A stretch of DNA of 64,000 nt from Prevotella sp. (GTDB taxonomy: Bacteria > Bacteroidota > Bacteroidia > Bacteroidales > Bacteroidaceae): assembly GCA_016281815.1 (NCBI GenBank), contig JAEEJK010000046.1, positions 83,488 through 147,487 of the forward strand. The letters run 5' to 3'. The position numbers and the translations under genes were made by a program. Below the pieces are notes generated by a model, which was given only the letters and a program-made list of their open reading frames with translations, did no database searches and was not told where the DNA came from. Of this stretch, positions 48,901 through 55,350 are shown in pieces. Position 1 is the stretch's first letter. Each line of letters starts with the position of its first letter.

Positions 48901-49091
48901 TTTTTGATCCATCCCTTCACGTCAAGAATTTCCTGGGCTACGTTCCCCGTGTCATCGATGGTATAGTCGAAATCGGAGTCAAATCCAGAGTTGTTGAGAT
49001 AGAAGGGAGTGACATCATAGGTCTGTGCCAAAGCACATGTGACGCCCAGCGTCAAGGCGAGCGTCAACAAAGGTGTAAGTAGTTGTCTCAT
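45957..49091 (-). CDS. Putative secreted multidomain zinc metallopeptidase
   Basis: A 1044-residue exported protein (signal peptide ending ALAQ). Residues 25-215 form a beta-rich, carbohydrate-binding-like module, then a helical linker and an Fn3-like domain (VTEVGFCWSEH, LKPATRYYMRPYV). The centre carries a zinc-site motif MHEMLHGCGV (HExxHxxG), followed by RTGTS-like RSGTSNAAGYPTG and ending near LVCQALGEDGLQH. A ricin-like beta-trefoil stretch follows (YYIKNEDTEHGLYTSL, RNAATGHYMTT). A FIVAR-like helical domain, a second binding module and a short tail GIYSLDGQK...GIYIINGKKV complete it. No named peptidase family was recognised, and the third zinc ligand is not obvious. Confidence 0.72.
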   Translation of the reverse strand: MRQLLTPLLTLALTLGVTCALAQTYDVTPFYLNNSGFDSDFDYTIDDTGNVAQEILDVKGWIKNITANYTITGVYQIGTKKTFNGVSIPSVGQDGTTNGGVLALSTGWEQSMLFYQEVELPAGSYALVSAFYNSGDKEAGRSRVAWIPSGKQGELSGLTSFPKGKWLTDTIYFQLSESTKGKIQIGFFANASQGSANFAKPCLDFVKLLRDTPIGSADMDAYKNRLRTVISEAYALYGDGTGNGAAALLSAIQAAEAVIADADASKESVDQAIDLLAQASETYLWANPTGSVPVVTTDPRFARGATMAFGRMSYSGVKANEVTEVGFCWSEHAEPTINDERTTKYLSNNGNIYWLRDLKPATRYYMRPYVITKGRQVGYGEAIKVYTIPKGQIALNMRTSNDAAADSRIKAAAETAVNWWNDLTEMKGFSPNVGYEPGTPTADCSYGGWIRVGSNQSYQRAGTIMHEMLHGCGVIPWADTEWSRFNLRSGTSNAAGYPTGSGLWLGDRVTEVLRFWDNNTTSQLNGDYQHMWPYGINGANEDNGSDVLYIGNSLVCQALGEDGLQHTYSLFAEPYYSFDQEDDIKYYIKNEDTEHGLYTSLLVPQANGTLTWRAMTADEAAANDSCAWYVTFTPDNQYYQLRNAATGHYMTTLATTIRTAPRSTLTANENFHLMPGRVDVGESGHRGYWIIHPTGNWTPTCLQADAKGSTSAATFDIANAATTQRWLILNSEEMLSLSNNMLAEMKKQVSKKLEQVKALAEVPHSEDEAGTDNAFNSALSDIGQRMNSAGSTTELQTLLDELDKAAFDFLANATPTDMSQPFNLTYLITNPDMQSTDGWLGTPTISYSCAEFYEKTFDFNQTVKNLPAGSYQMRVQGFQRPGKAEECIGRQTTAFVYAGGKNGRIAHITVDAQSSKLGGSESAVGGKYFPNNMQAASIYFNKGLYENSITTEVGVDGGQLKLGLRSTSMPGYYWCIFDNFRLLYFGSLTPNEVDGILTPIITHETTARKGIYSLDGQKLREKASQLNELPSGIYIINGKKVVTH

Positions 49092-49112
49092 AATTGATAT
49101 AATTGTAGGGAC

Positions 49113-49280
49113 TCATTCGCCCCAGATATTCTTGCTGAGGGTCGGTAACTGCTGGTCTGTCTCCAGTTCTTGCGTGTTGGCGTACTCTTCTTTGTTTCCT
49201 ATGCCAGAATGGATATCTATGGCGAAGGGCCGCATTTGGATTCTGCTGCTTTTGATGGTGGGTTGGCTGTACTTTTTCAT
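49113..49280 (-). CDS. Small peptide gene upstream of the metallopeptidase
   Basis: A 55-residue frame from ATG 49280 (MKKYSQPTIKSSRIQMRPFA) to 49113, ending 21 bases before the metallopeptidase start. It has no signal peptide. The opening MKK-Y-x-P pattern followed by a hydrophobic/charged stretch and a Gly-rich middle resembles short Prevotella/Bacteroides proteins of unknown role that stand in front of secreted-protein operons. A -7 box lies 30 bases upstream. It could be a regulatory leader peptide, a peptide precursor or a structural peptide; I cannot tell which. Confidence 0.6.
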   Translation of the reverse strand: MKKYSQPTIKSSRIQMRPFAIDIHSGIGNKEEYANTQELETDQQLPTLSKNIWGE

Positions 49281-49309
49281 GATAACAAGGATTTGTGTTT
49301 CTACTTTTG

Positions 49310-49317
49310 CAAAATTA
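49310..49317 (-). promoter_or_regulatory. -7 box of the small-peptide/metallopeptidase operon
   Basis: The minus strand reads TAATTTTG followed by CAAAAG, 29 bases before ATG 49280. Confidence 0.5.
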
Positions 49318-49328
49318 ATAAAAAATCT

Positions 49329-49353
49329 GTTTACTTCAAGTTTTGAAGTAAAC
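49329..49353. promoter_or_regulatory. Perfect 25-base palindrome, candidate operator
   Basis: GTTTACTTCAA and TTGAAGTAAAC are perfect 11-bp arms around GTT. On the minus strand this sits where the -33 box should be (20 bases upstream of the -7 box), so a dimeric regulator bound here would control the operon. The two arms read the same on both strands. Confidence 0.6.
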
Positions 49354-49373
49354 AAAATCGTATTATTTCAACA

Positions 49374-49410
49374 AAAAACGCCCCGTGACAGTCTGTCAAC
49401 TGCACGGGGC
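49374..49410 (-). terminator. Terminator of the 120-residue exported protein gene
   Basis: On the minus strand GCCCCGTG and CACGGGGC pair over 8 bp around a 15-base loop and are followed by GTTTTTTG. It stands 36 bases after that gene's stop codon. Confidence 0.75.
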
Positions 49411-49445
49411 ATATGTCGTTTCCTATTGAGATTGCTCAGCGGTGC

Positions 49446-49808
49446 TTATTTGTTGAGCCCTCTGTTGTTCAGTGTCATGTTGAGCAGCATCACATATTTC
49501 TGATACTGAGCGCGGGTGAGGATGTTTCGGGTGAGCGAGAGGTTTTTGCTCACTGCATTCTTTACCATGGTCAGACGGTCGGCACCTTCTGCTGCGGCGA
49601 TGCACATCATGTCTTCGGTGAAAATGTTGATTGCATCCTCGACAAATCCATACTGGTCGCTGCTCAGGTTGAGGGCCCTGCCCAGGCTGTGCATGCTGAT
49701 GTTCATCTGGTAAGCACTCATGTCGTTGGCACTGTTGCTCTTCTCATTGTCGGCAAATGCCATGCTCATGGTCATGACGACCATTGCTGTCAAAACAAAT
49801 CTTTTCAT
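49446..49808 (-). CDS. Small exported protein of unknown function
   Basis: A 120-residue protein with a clear signal peptide (MKRFVLTAMVVMTMSMAFAD). The mature part is helical, with two similar motifs: LNLSSDQYGFVEDAINIF and ILTRAQYQKYVMLLNM. This leucine-x3-QY arrangement recurs in the N-terminal half of the protein at 55351-56100, so the two belong to one small family that I do not recognise by name. It is the only gene between its own promoter and terminator. A periplasmic sensor or chaperone of the LTxxQ kind is one possibility. Confidence 0.72.
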   Translation of the reverse strand: MKRFVLTAMVVMTMSMAFADNEKSNSANDMSAYQMNISMHSLGRALNLSSDQYGFVEDAINIFTEDMMCIAAAEGADRLTMVKNAVSKNLSLTRNILTRAQYQKYVMLLNMTLNNRGLNK

Positions 49809-50117
49809 CTTTTTACCTTTCTTTTAATTACTTTTTTTGTTTTTTTCTTCTCCCTTCGTTCTTCTTTCTCTGAACTGAAGGTTTTCATTTTTTGTTATCC
49901 TGTGTCGTTTTTGACGCTGCAAAATTACGTTGAAAAACAATCCGAACAAGGTTTTTTGAGCGTTGTTCGCGCAAACAGCCCCGTTTTTTGACCTATGTCA
50001 AAATAAGAATGCCAAATCATCATTTCTTATAGATTATGCTTTTTTTTGCCAGAAAAGTTCATTTTTTTATGATTTTCATATAATAATCTGACTCTTTATC
50101 AGTCTTTTAAATAAACA
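49809..50117. other. A/T-rich divergent intergenic region
   Basis: A 309-base gap between two divergent exported-protein genes. It holds a minus-strand -7 box at 49920-49927, giving a leader of about 110 bases for the 120-residue protein, and poly-T and poly-A tracts. No clear plus-strand -7 box was found for the 50118 gene. Confidence 0.5.
49920..49927 (-). promoter_or_regulatory. -7 box of the 120-residue exported protein gene
   Basis: The minus strand reads TAATTTTG followed by CAGCGTC. Confidence 0.5.
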
Positions 50118-50747
50118 ATGATGAGAAAACTATTGTTCCTGATATGGCTTGTCATGCCTTTTGCCGCGTGGGCACAATGGAGAAGCATGCCTGCGTGGCA
50201 ATCAAAAGGGTCATCGGACAATGACCCGATGGTGATGGTGGGACTTCATCATACGGGTGATTTCTACAACAGTGCGGCGGGTGTCGGTCTCGGACTCATG
50301 ATGAACATCGGTCACAAAAAAGACTTTCTGAATTTTGCGTTCGGTGCGGAATATATTGAGTATATCGGTGGTGACCCACGACCCGATGAGGAGTGCAACA
50401 GCCTCGGGCTGGTCGACGGAGGTGCTCAGGTGGTCATTCCGGCGACGCTCAAGTTGCAACTCTTTTCCACGAGCAAGTGGACTAAATTCTACATCGGGTG
50501 CAGTGGAGAATTTGGCATCAGAGTGCGGGAGGGCGGTGTGCTGAAGCACTTTTATCCCGACAACAGGGCATTGCGCGGTCACACCTTGGCTGTGGTGCCC
50601 ACATTGGGATGGAAGAGCCGCAGCGTGGATTTTGGTGTCTATTACAAACATTATTTTAATCAACCCTTCTATCATTCCATTGACGGAAAGCATGACTTCG
50701 GCAATGACAAAGCCAGGATAGGTTATTTCCTCACTTGTTTCTTCTAA
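50118..50747 (+). CDS. Small outer-membrane beta-barrel protein
   Basis: A 209-residue exported protein. The signal peptide is LLFLIWLVMPFAAWAQ. The mature part alternates hydrophobic and polar residues in strands such as VMVGLHHTGDFYN, GVGLGLMMNIGH and FGVYYKHYF, and it ends in YFLTCFF, the aromatic C-terminus expected for insertion by the BAM complex. Length suits an eight-stranded barrel. I recognise no specific family. Confidence 0.72.
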   Translation: MMRKLLFLIWLVMPFAAWAQWRSMPAWQSKGSSDNDPMVMVGLHHTGDFYNSAAGVGLGLMMNIGHKKDFLNFAFGAEYIEYIGGDPRPDEECNSLGLVDGGAQVVIPATLKLQLFSTSKWTKFYIGCSGEFGIRVREGGVLKHFYPDNRALRGHTLAVVPTLGWKSRSVDFGVYYKHYFNQPFYHSIDGKHDFGNDKARIGYFLTCFF

Positions 50748-50824
50748 CCAGACCGGCCTGTCTGTTTTTGTCAGCAGTGAGTGAAAAAAAAGACACAATT
50801 GTTTTTAGGTTCACATTTAATTGC

Positions 50825-50832
50825 TATATTTG
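50825..50832 (+). promoter_or_regulatory. -7 box of the YitT-family gene
   Basis: TATATTTG fits TAnnTTTG, about 70 bases before ATG 50901. Confidence 0.5.
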
Positions 50833-50900
50833 CCATTCCAAGTTGAGGCACACGCTATTTGCGGTGAGGCCCTGTTGGCATAATGACAAAAGAATAGACA

Positions 50901-51812
50901 ATGGCAAACGACACCAAATCAACAGCAAAGAAGAATTCAACAGCAAAGAAAATCCTGAATTCAGAGTTTTTTGACTATGTAATGATAGCCATAGGCATGA
51001 TGGCGTATGGCATGGGATGGACACTCTTCCTTCTCCCCAACGATATCACCACAGGTGGTGTGGCGGGTATCTCCTCCCTCTTGTATTGGGGCATGGGTGT
51101 TCCGGTGCAGGTGAGTTACTTTGGTGTCAATGCCCTTTTGCTGTTGGGCGCACTTAGGGTGCTTGGCTTCCGGTTTTGTCTGAAGACGATTTATGCCGTC
51201 GGCATACTCACCCTTTTCCTGTCATTTCTCACCAACTTGGGCAATGAGATGCATCTGCTTAAGGATCAACCTTTCATGGCGAGCATCATCGGCGCTATCT
51301 TTTGCGGAAGCGGTGTGGGACTGGGACTGTCATTCAACGGGAGTACTGGTGGCACTGACATTGTGGCGGCGATAGTGAACAAATATCGTGACATCTCCTT
51401 AGGTCGTGTGATTCTGCTTTGCGACATTGTCATCATCACCTGCTCCTATCTGGTGTTTCATGACTGGGAGAAAGTGATTTATGGCTATGTCGTGCTCTGT
51501 GTCACCGCTTTCTGCATTGATCAGGTGGTGAACTCCCGTCGCAGTTCGGTGCAGTTTTTCATCATCTCAAGTCATTATGAGGAGATAGCCCGCCGCATCA
51601 ACCAAGAGCCTCACCGTGGAGTGACCGTGCTTGATGCCCAGGGATTCTATTCCGGCCATAGCATCAAGATGCTTTTCGTCTTGGCAAAGAAGCGTCAGTC
51701 GAGTGAGATCTTCCACATCATCAACGAGGTGGACCCAATGGCCTTTGTCAGTCAAAGCCGGGTAATTGGTGTGTATGGCGAGGGCTTCGACCATTTCAAG
51801 TTCCATAAGTGA
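50901..51812 (+). CDS. YitT-family membrane protein (DUF161/DUF2179)
   Basis: A 303-residue protein. After a basic Lys/Ser/Thr/Ala N-terminus of about 20 residues, five hydrophobic segments (residues about 25-210) carry the family motifs LLPNDITTGGVAGIS and LSFNGSTGGTDIVAA. The C-terminal cytoplasmic DUF2179 domain (about 215-300) has FFIISSHYEEIARRIN and RGVTVLDAQGFYSG. YitT proteins are membrane proteins of unknown transport role and are widespread in Firmicutes and Bacteroidota. It is convergent with the GH97 gene. Confidence 0.92.
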   Translation: MANDTKSTAKKNSTAKKILNSEFFDYVMIAIGMMAYGMGWTLFLLPNDITTGGVAGISSLLYWGMGVPVQVSYFGVNALLLLGALRVLGFRFCLKTIYAVGILTLFLSFLTNLGNEMHLLKDQPFMASIIGAIFCGSGVGLGLSFNGSTGGTDIVAAIVNKYRDISLGRVILLCDIVIITCSYLVFHDWEKVIYGYVVLCVTAFCIDQVVNSRRSSVQFFIISSHYEEIARRINQEPHRGVTVLDAQGFYSGHSIKMLFVLAKKRQSSEIFHIINEVDPMAFVSQSRVIGVYGEGFDHFKFHK

Positions 51813-51844
51813 GCCATCCGCGTCAGCGCCTTATTTCTCTTAGG

Positions 51845-53683
51845 CTACTTGCTTATTGTTAACAGGAAGCCGCCTCGCGGCTGACAGTTGACCTGAGAAG
51901 GCAGTTTGGTGATGGCACTGATCTGCCATTGACCGGAAGCATCATCGGCGAACAATTTTGCTTTTTTCCATTTTTTGCCGATGAAACGGAGGTCGGTCAT
52001 GAGGATCTTGGGGTCGTCAGTACCGTTGATGCCTGCCACATACCAGGTGTTGCCGCTTCTGCGGGCCAGAACGGCACTTTCACCCGGATAACCGCAGACG
52101 AAGCGGGTCTCATCCCATACGGTAGGCAGTTGTCCCAAGAAATCCTGTACATCCTTAGGCTGGGCAAGAAAACTCTCCGGATGGTCGGCGAGGTGCTGCA
52201 AGCCGCTCTCATAGAGTACGGTGAGAGCCAACTCGTGGGCCAAGGAGGTGATGTGGGGATGTTGCGAGTCGCTGAAGGCACAGGGCGTGTAGTCCATCGG
52301 TCCTATCACATTTCGCGTAAAGGGCAGTGTGGCGTTATGGCTGGCTGCTTTTTTCGTGAAGTGAGGTACGTTGTTATACCACTCGGCACCATAGACTCCC
52401 TCCGTCGACAGCAAGTTGGGATAGGTGCGCTGCCAGCCACGGGGGATGGGGGCACCGTGGAAATTCACCAACAGATGATGACGGGCGGCACTCTCCAACA
52501 GGTCCATGCAGTAGTCCATGTTCATCTGGTTGTCGCCGCTGAAGAAGTCAATCTTCACACCGGCCACTCCCAATTTCTCACACCAAGCGAACTCCTTCTC
52601 ACGGTCCTCGGGCTTGTTGAGCCTGTACTTCGGACCTGGAGCACCGTTCACCCAGCCAATCGATGAGTTGTACCATATCAGCGGCTTGATACCCTTGGCT
52701 ATGGCATAGGCCACGGCATCCTCGATGGTCTTGCCTTCGTTGGAGGCCACTTTGTCCATCTCGTCCCACTCGGCGTCGATAAGCACGTAGGGCAGTTTCA
52801 GCGTGACGGCCATATCCACATACTTCTTAATGATGTTGAAGTCGTTGGAACCATGGTTGTTGGCCCAATAAATCCAGGACACCACACCGGGCTTGATCCA
52901 CTTGGTGTCGGCGAGTTGGGAGGGTTCGCTCACGTCGGTGACCAACGTAGACTGCACGATGTCTGCCAATTTGCCAATGATGACAACGCGCCAGGGGGTG
53001 TGCCAGTCACCGCTCAGCAGCAGGTCGTTCTGGTCTTGCACTACGTTGAAGTATTCACCTTTGTTGAATAGGCTCGATGCACTTTGCCGACGCTCGATGT
53101 TGGCTTCGGTGATCAGTGCAAACACACCATCGGCAGGCTCCATGAGCAGCGGATACCCCCAGTGGGTGTTCAGTTCTTTTGTGGTCATAGAACTGCCAAA
53201 ACCACCCAAGGTTTTCACGTTGGCGGTGGTTGTCATCGGGAAGAAACCCTCGTAACCATCACTCCATTGAAGCATCCAGCGCTTCGTGCCTTCTGGGATG
53301 ATGTAGGATGTCTGCTCTGCTGGTGCCTTGCTGTTCTGCAGGCCTGCATATTCATAGCGGAAAGCGATGCCGTCGTCGTAGAGCCTCATCACGATTTTCG
53401 CATTGGTGCCGATGGACGCCTGATACTCATTGGCCTTGTTGGTGCAGTGCAGGCGTTTCCCCTCAAGCATCTGATAGTCGTCCTTCACCTTTTTGACAAA
53501 CGTCAGTTGGCCGAACTGGATGTCAGCCAATTCCACCACTTTCTTCTTATTGTAGTTGATGACGAGTTTTTTGTCGAGGGACATTATCTGAGCAGACAGT
53601 TTCCCATTGGGTGAGGAATAAGATTGGGCATGCATGCCCATGAACACCCCACATAAAATGATAGTTGATAACAGTTTCTTCAT
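51845..53683 (-). CDS. Glycoside hydrolase family 97 enzyme
   Basis: A 612-residue exported glycosidase (signal peptide LLSTIILCGVFMGMHAQ; start ATG 53683). Residues 20-270 are the N-terminal beta-sandwich (YSSPNGKLSAQI, GIAFRYEY). The (beta/alpha)8 barrel begins near VVSWIYWANN and contains LPYVLIDAEWDEM and LGVAGVKIDFFSGDNQ. LLVNFHGAPIPRGWQRTYPN and LLSTEGVYGAEWYN follow. Asp in KIDFF sits where the retaining GH97 members (alpha-galactosidase type) have their nucleophile, whereas the inverting SusB type has Gly there; this points to a retaining enzyme. No SusC/SusD pair is near. Confidence 0.9.
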   Translation of the reverse strand: MKKLLSTIILCGVFMGMHAQSYSSPNGKLSAQIMSLDKKLVINYNKKKVVELADIQFGQLTFVKKVKDDYQMLEGKRLHCTNKANEYQASIGTNAKIVMRLYDDGIAFRYEYAGLQNSKAPAEQTSYIIPEGTKRWMLQWSDGYEGFFPMTTTANVKTLGGFGSSMTTKELNTHWGYPLLMEPADGVFALITEANIERRQSASSLFNKGEYFNVVQDQNDLLLSGDWHTPWRVVIIGKLADIVQSTLVTDVSEPSQLADTKWIKPGVVSWIYWANNHGSNDFNIIKKYVDMAVTLKLPYVLIDAEWDEMDKVASNEGKTIEDAVAYAIAKGIKPLIWYNSSIGWVNGAPGPKYRLNKPEDREKEFAWCEKLGVAGVKIDFFSGDNQMNMDYCMDLLESAARHHLLVNFHGAPIPRGWQRTYPNLLSTEGVYGAEWYNNVPHFTKKAASHNATLPFTRNVIGPMDYTPCAFSDSQHPHITSLAHELALTVLYESGLQHLADHPESFLAQPKDVQDFLGQLPTVWDETRFVCGYPGESAVLARRSGNTWYVAGINGTDDPKILMTDLRFIGKKWKKAKLFADDASGQWQISAITKLPSQVNCQPRGGFLLTISK

Positions 53684-53746
53684 ATACTTGTCAGTTTTCT
53701 CTGCAAAGTAACTAAAAAATAGTGACATCCCAAACGTCTCTCACGA

Positions 53747-54886
53747 CTATTTGATGTATTTCACCTTGGACTCATCACGGGGCTTTGCATCGGGTTGCTC
53801 GTCGGGATAGCCGATGGCAATGATGTAGTTCAGTTGATAGTCCTCGGGAATCTCGAGCCGGTCAAGGAAGAACTTGGAGTCGGGATTCGTCTTCAAGAAA
53901 CGCACAGGACCGCCAAGGCAGCAGGTTCCGAGACCCATCGACTGTGCTGCCAGCATGATGTTCTCTCCCAACAGTCCCGCGTCGAGATCACCACCACCTT
54001 TGGCAGGCGTGCAGACGCAAATGAGGTTGGGCGCATTGCGGAACATGTTTTTGAAATCCTTGTCGCGGCTCACCTGGTCAGGATTGGCCTTCTTGTAAAC
54101 CTCGGTCACACTGGTGATGAGTTTTTGGTCTTCCACTACGCGGATGAGCCAAGGCTGGCGGTTCATGCCGCTTGGGGCATTGATTCCGCAACGTACGATC
54201 ACTTCCAACTTCTCGTGCTCCACTGGCTTGTCGAGATATTTGCGAACGGAACGGCGAGCCATGATGTTGCTCAGCACGGGATTCAACTCCAGGGTGATGT
54301 CGGCCTCAATGTCGCTCATGTTTTCCGTAGGTTCATAGCGCTTCAGAACACGACCGTCACGTGCGACGAGGAATTTGGTGAAGTTCCATTTGATGTCAGA
54401 TTTCTTGTCGTAGCCGGCATCCTGCTTGCGGAGCATCTCGTCCATCATCTTGCCTCTCTGGTCTTTGAGGTCGAAGCCGGAGAAGCCTTTCTGTGCTTTC
54501 AGATAGGTATAAAGGGGTGACTCCCCGGTGCCGTTCACGTCAATCTTGTCGAATTGGGGGAAATGGATGTCGAAGTTGGCTGTGCAGAACTGGTGGATCT
54601 CCTGAATCGTGCCAGGTGCCTGAGCACCGAACTGGTTGCAGGGGAAGTCGAGTATTTCCAGCCCCTCGGCACGGTATTTTTCATAAAGTGCTTCCAGTTC
54701 CTTGTACTGGGGCGTGAATCCGCAGCGTGTGGCGGTATTCACAATCAGCAATACCTTTCCTCTGTAGTCGGCGAGTGATACGTCCTTGCCTACATCGTCC
54801 TTTACCTTGAAGTCATAGATACTTTGTGCTGACATGCCCAGCACGCACATTGCCAAAATAAGGCTGATGGTCATTACTCTTCTCAT
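53747..54886 (-). CDS. Exported glutathione peroxidase-nitroreductase fusion protein
   Basis: A single 379-residue frame with two complete enzyme domains. After a signal peptide (residues 1-20, ending MSAQ), residues 22-195 are a glutathione-peroxidase-fold thiol peroxidase. The peroxidatic Cys55 is in NTATRCGFTPQ, Cys83 in DFPCNQFGAQ, a possible resolving Cys101 in QFCTANF, and Trp167-Asn168 in KWNFTKFLV. Residues 203-379 are an FMN nitroreductase with ARRSVRKY, APSGMNRQPW and GLGTCCLGG. A periplasmic peroxide- and quinone/nitro-compound-reducing enzyme is inferred. GH97 lies 63 bases downstream. Both domains keep their key residues, so it is not a decayed gene. Confidence 0.92.
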   Translation of the reverse strand: MRRVMTISLILAMCVLGMSAQSIYDFKVKDDVGKDVSLADYRGKVLLIVNTATRCGFTPQYKELEALYEKYRAEGLEILDFPCNQFGAQAPGTIQEIHQFCTANFDIHFPQFDKIDVNGTGESPLYTYLKAQKGFSGFDLKDQRGKMMDEMLRKQDAGYDKKSDIKWNFTKFLVARDGRVLKRYEPTENMSDIEADITLELNPVLSNIMARRSVRKYLDKPVEHEKLEVIVRCGINAPSGMNRQPWLIRVVEDQKLITSVTEVYKKANPDQVSRDKDFKNMFRNAPNLICVCTPAKGGGDLDAGLLGENIMLAAQSMGLGTCCLGGPVRFLKTNPDSKFFLDRLEIPEDYQLNYIIAIGYPDEQPDAKPRDESKVKYIK

Positions 54887-54941
54887 TGTCTTGATTTATT
54901 TAGGTTTCTTGTTGTCAATTGTTCTAGGTGCTTTTTATTCG

Positions 54942-54949
54942 CAAATATA
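54942..54949 (-). promoter_or_regulatory. -7 box of the peroxidase-nitroreductase gene
   Basis: The minus strand reads TATATTTG followed by CGAATA, about 55 bases before ATG 54886. Confidence 0.5.
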
Positions 54950-55214
54950 GCAAAAAACCATCAAATAAATAGTAGTCATGGGAAATTTCTTTGCATTTAT
55001 AGTAGTTTTTGTCGTTACTAAATCAAAGATGACTCTATTTTTGTCCTGTGCTACCTATATTCTTTATTTCTATAATAAAACGAAAATATCAGATATTTAA
55101 TACAACTTCCGCAGATGAAAAAAGTTAGGTAGTTAAAGAAGATAAGCCATATGATTCGCGTGTCGTCTCCATTCGACCAAAGTTGTCTCCGAACAACCAA
55201 TTTCCCTACACAAG

Positions 55215-55250
55215 GGGTGGTTTTCCTCATCAAGTATAGGAAAACCACCC
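55215..55250. other. Perfect 13-bp hairpin
   Basis: GGGTGGTTTTCCT and AGGAAAACCACCC flank a ten-base loop, and TTTC follows. It lies upstream of the next gene's promoter with no plus-strand gene before it, so its job is unclear; it may be a relic terminator. Confidence 0.55.
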
Positions 55251-55271
55251 TTTCAGTTTAGGCATAATCCC

Positions 55272-55302
55272 TTTCAGGGTCATGAATTTCGCCTTACCTT
55301 TG
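55272..55302 (+). promoter_or_regulatory. Promoter of the N/H-rich exported protein gene
   Basis: TTTC (55272-55275), a 19-base spacer and TACCTTTG (55295-55302), close to consensus at both boxes. It decides the start: an upstream in-frame ATG at 55282 would precede the promoter, so ATG 55351 is used. Confidence 0.65.
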
Positions 55303-55350
55303 CCAGTGAGAAAAGGAAAGAAAAGTAAAACCATCAAAAAAGATACGATT

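Larger units (their letters stand above)
54887..55350. other. Intergenic region with hairpin and divergent promoters
   Basis: This 464-base gap holds the minus-strand promoter of the peroxidase fusion, a 13-bp hairpin at 55215-55250 and the plus-strand promoter at 55272-55302. The A/T-rich middle (55000-55200) carries no gene I can support. Confidence 0.5.

Noticed and set aside
55051..55248. 65-codon minus-strand frame with hydrophobic stretch
   Set aside because: It starts inside a 13-bp hairpin, has no promoter and no recognisable similarity; probably random in A/T-rich sequence.
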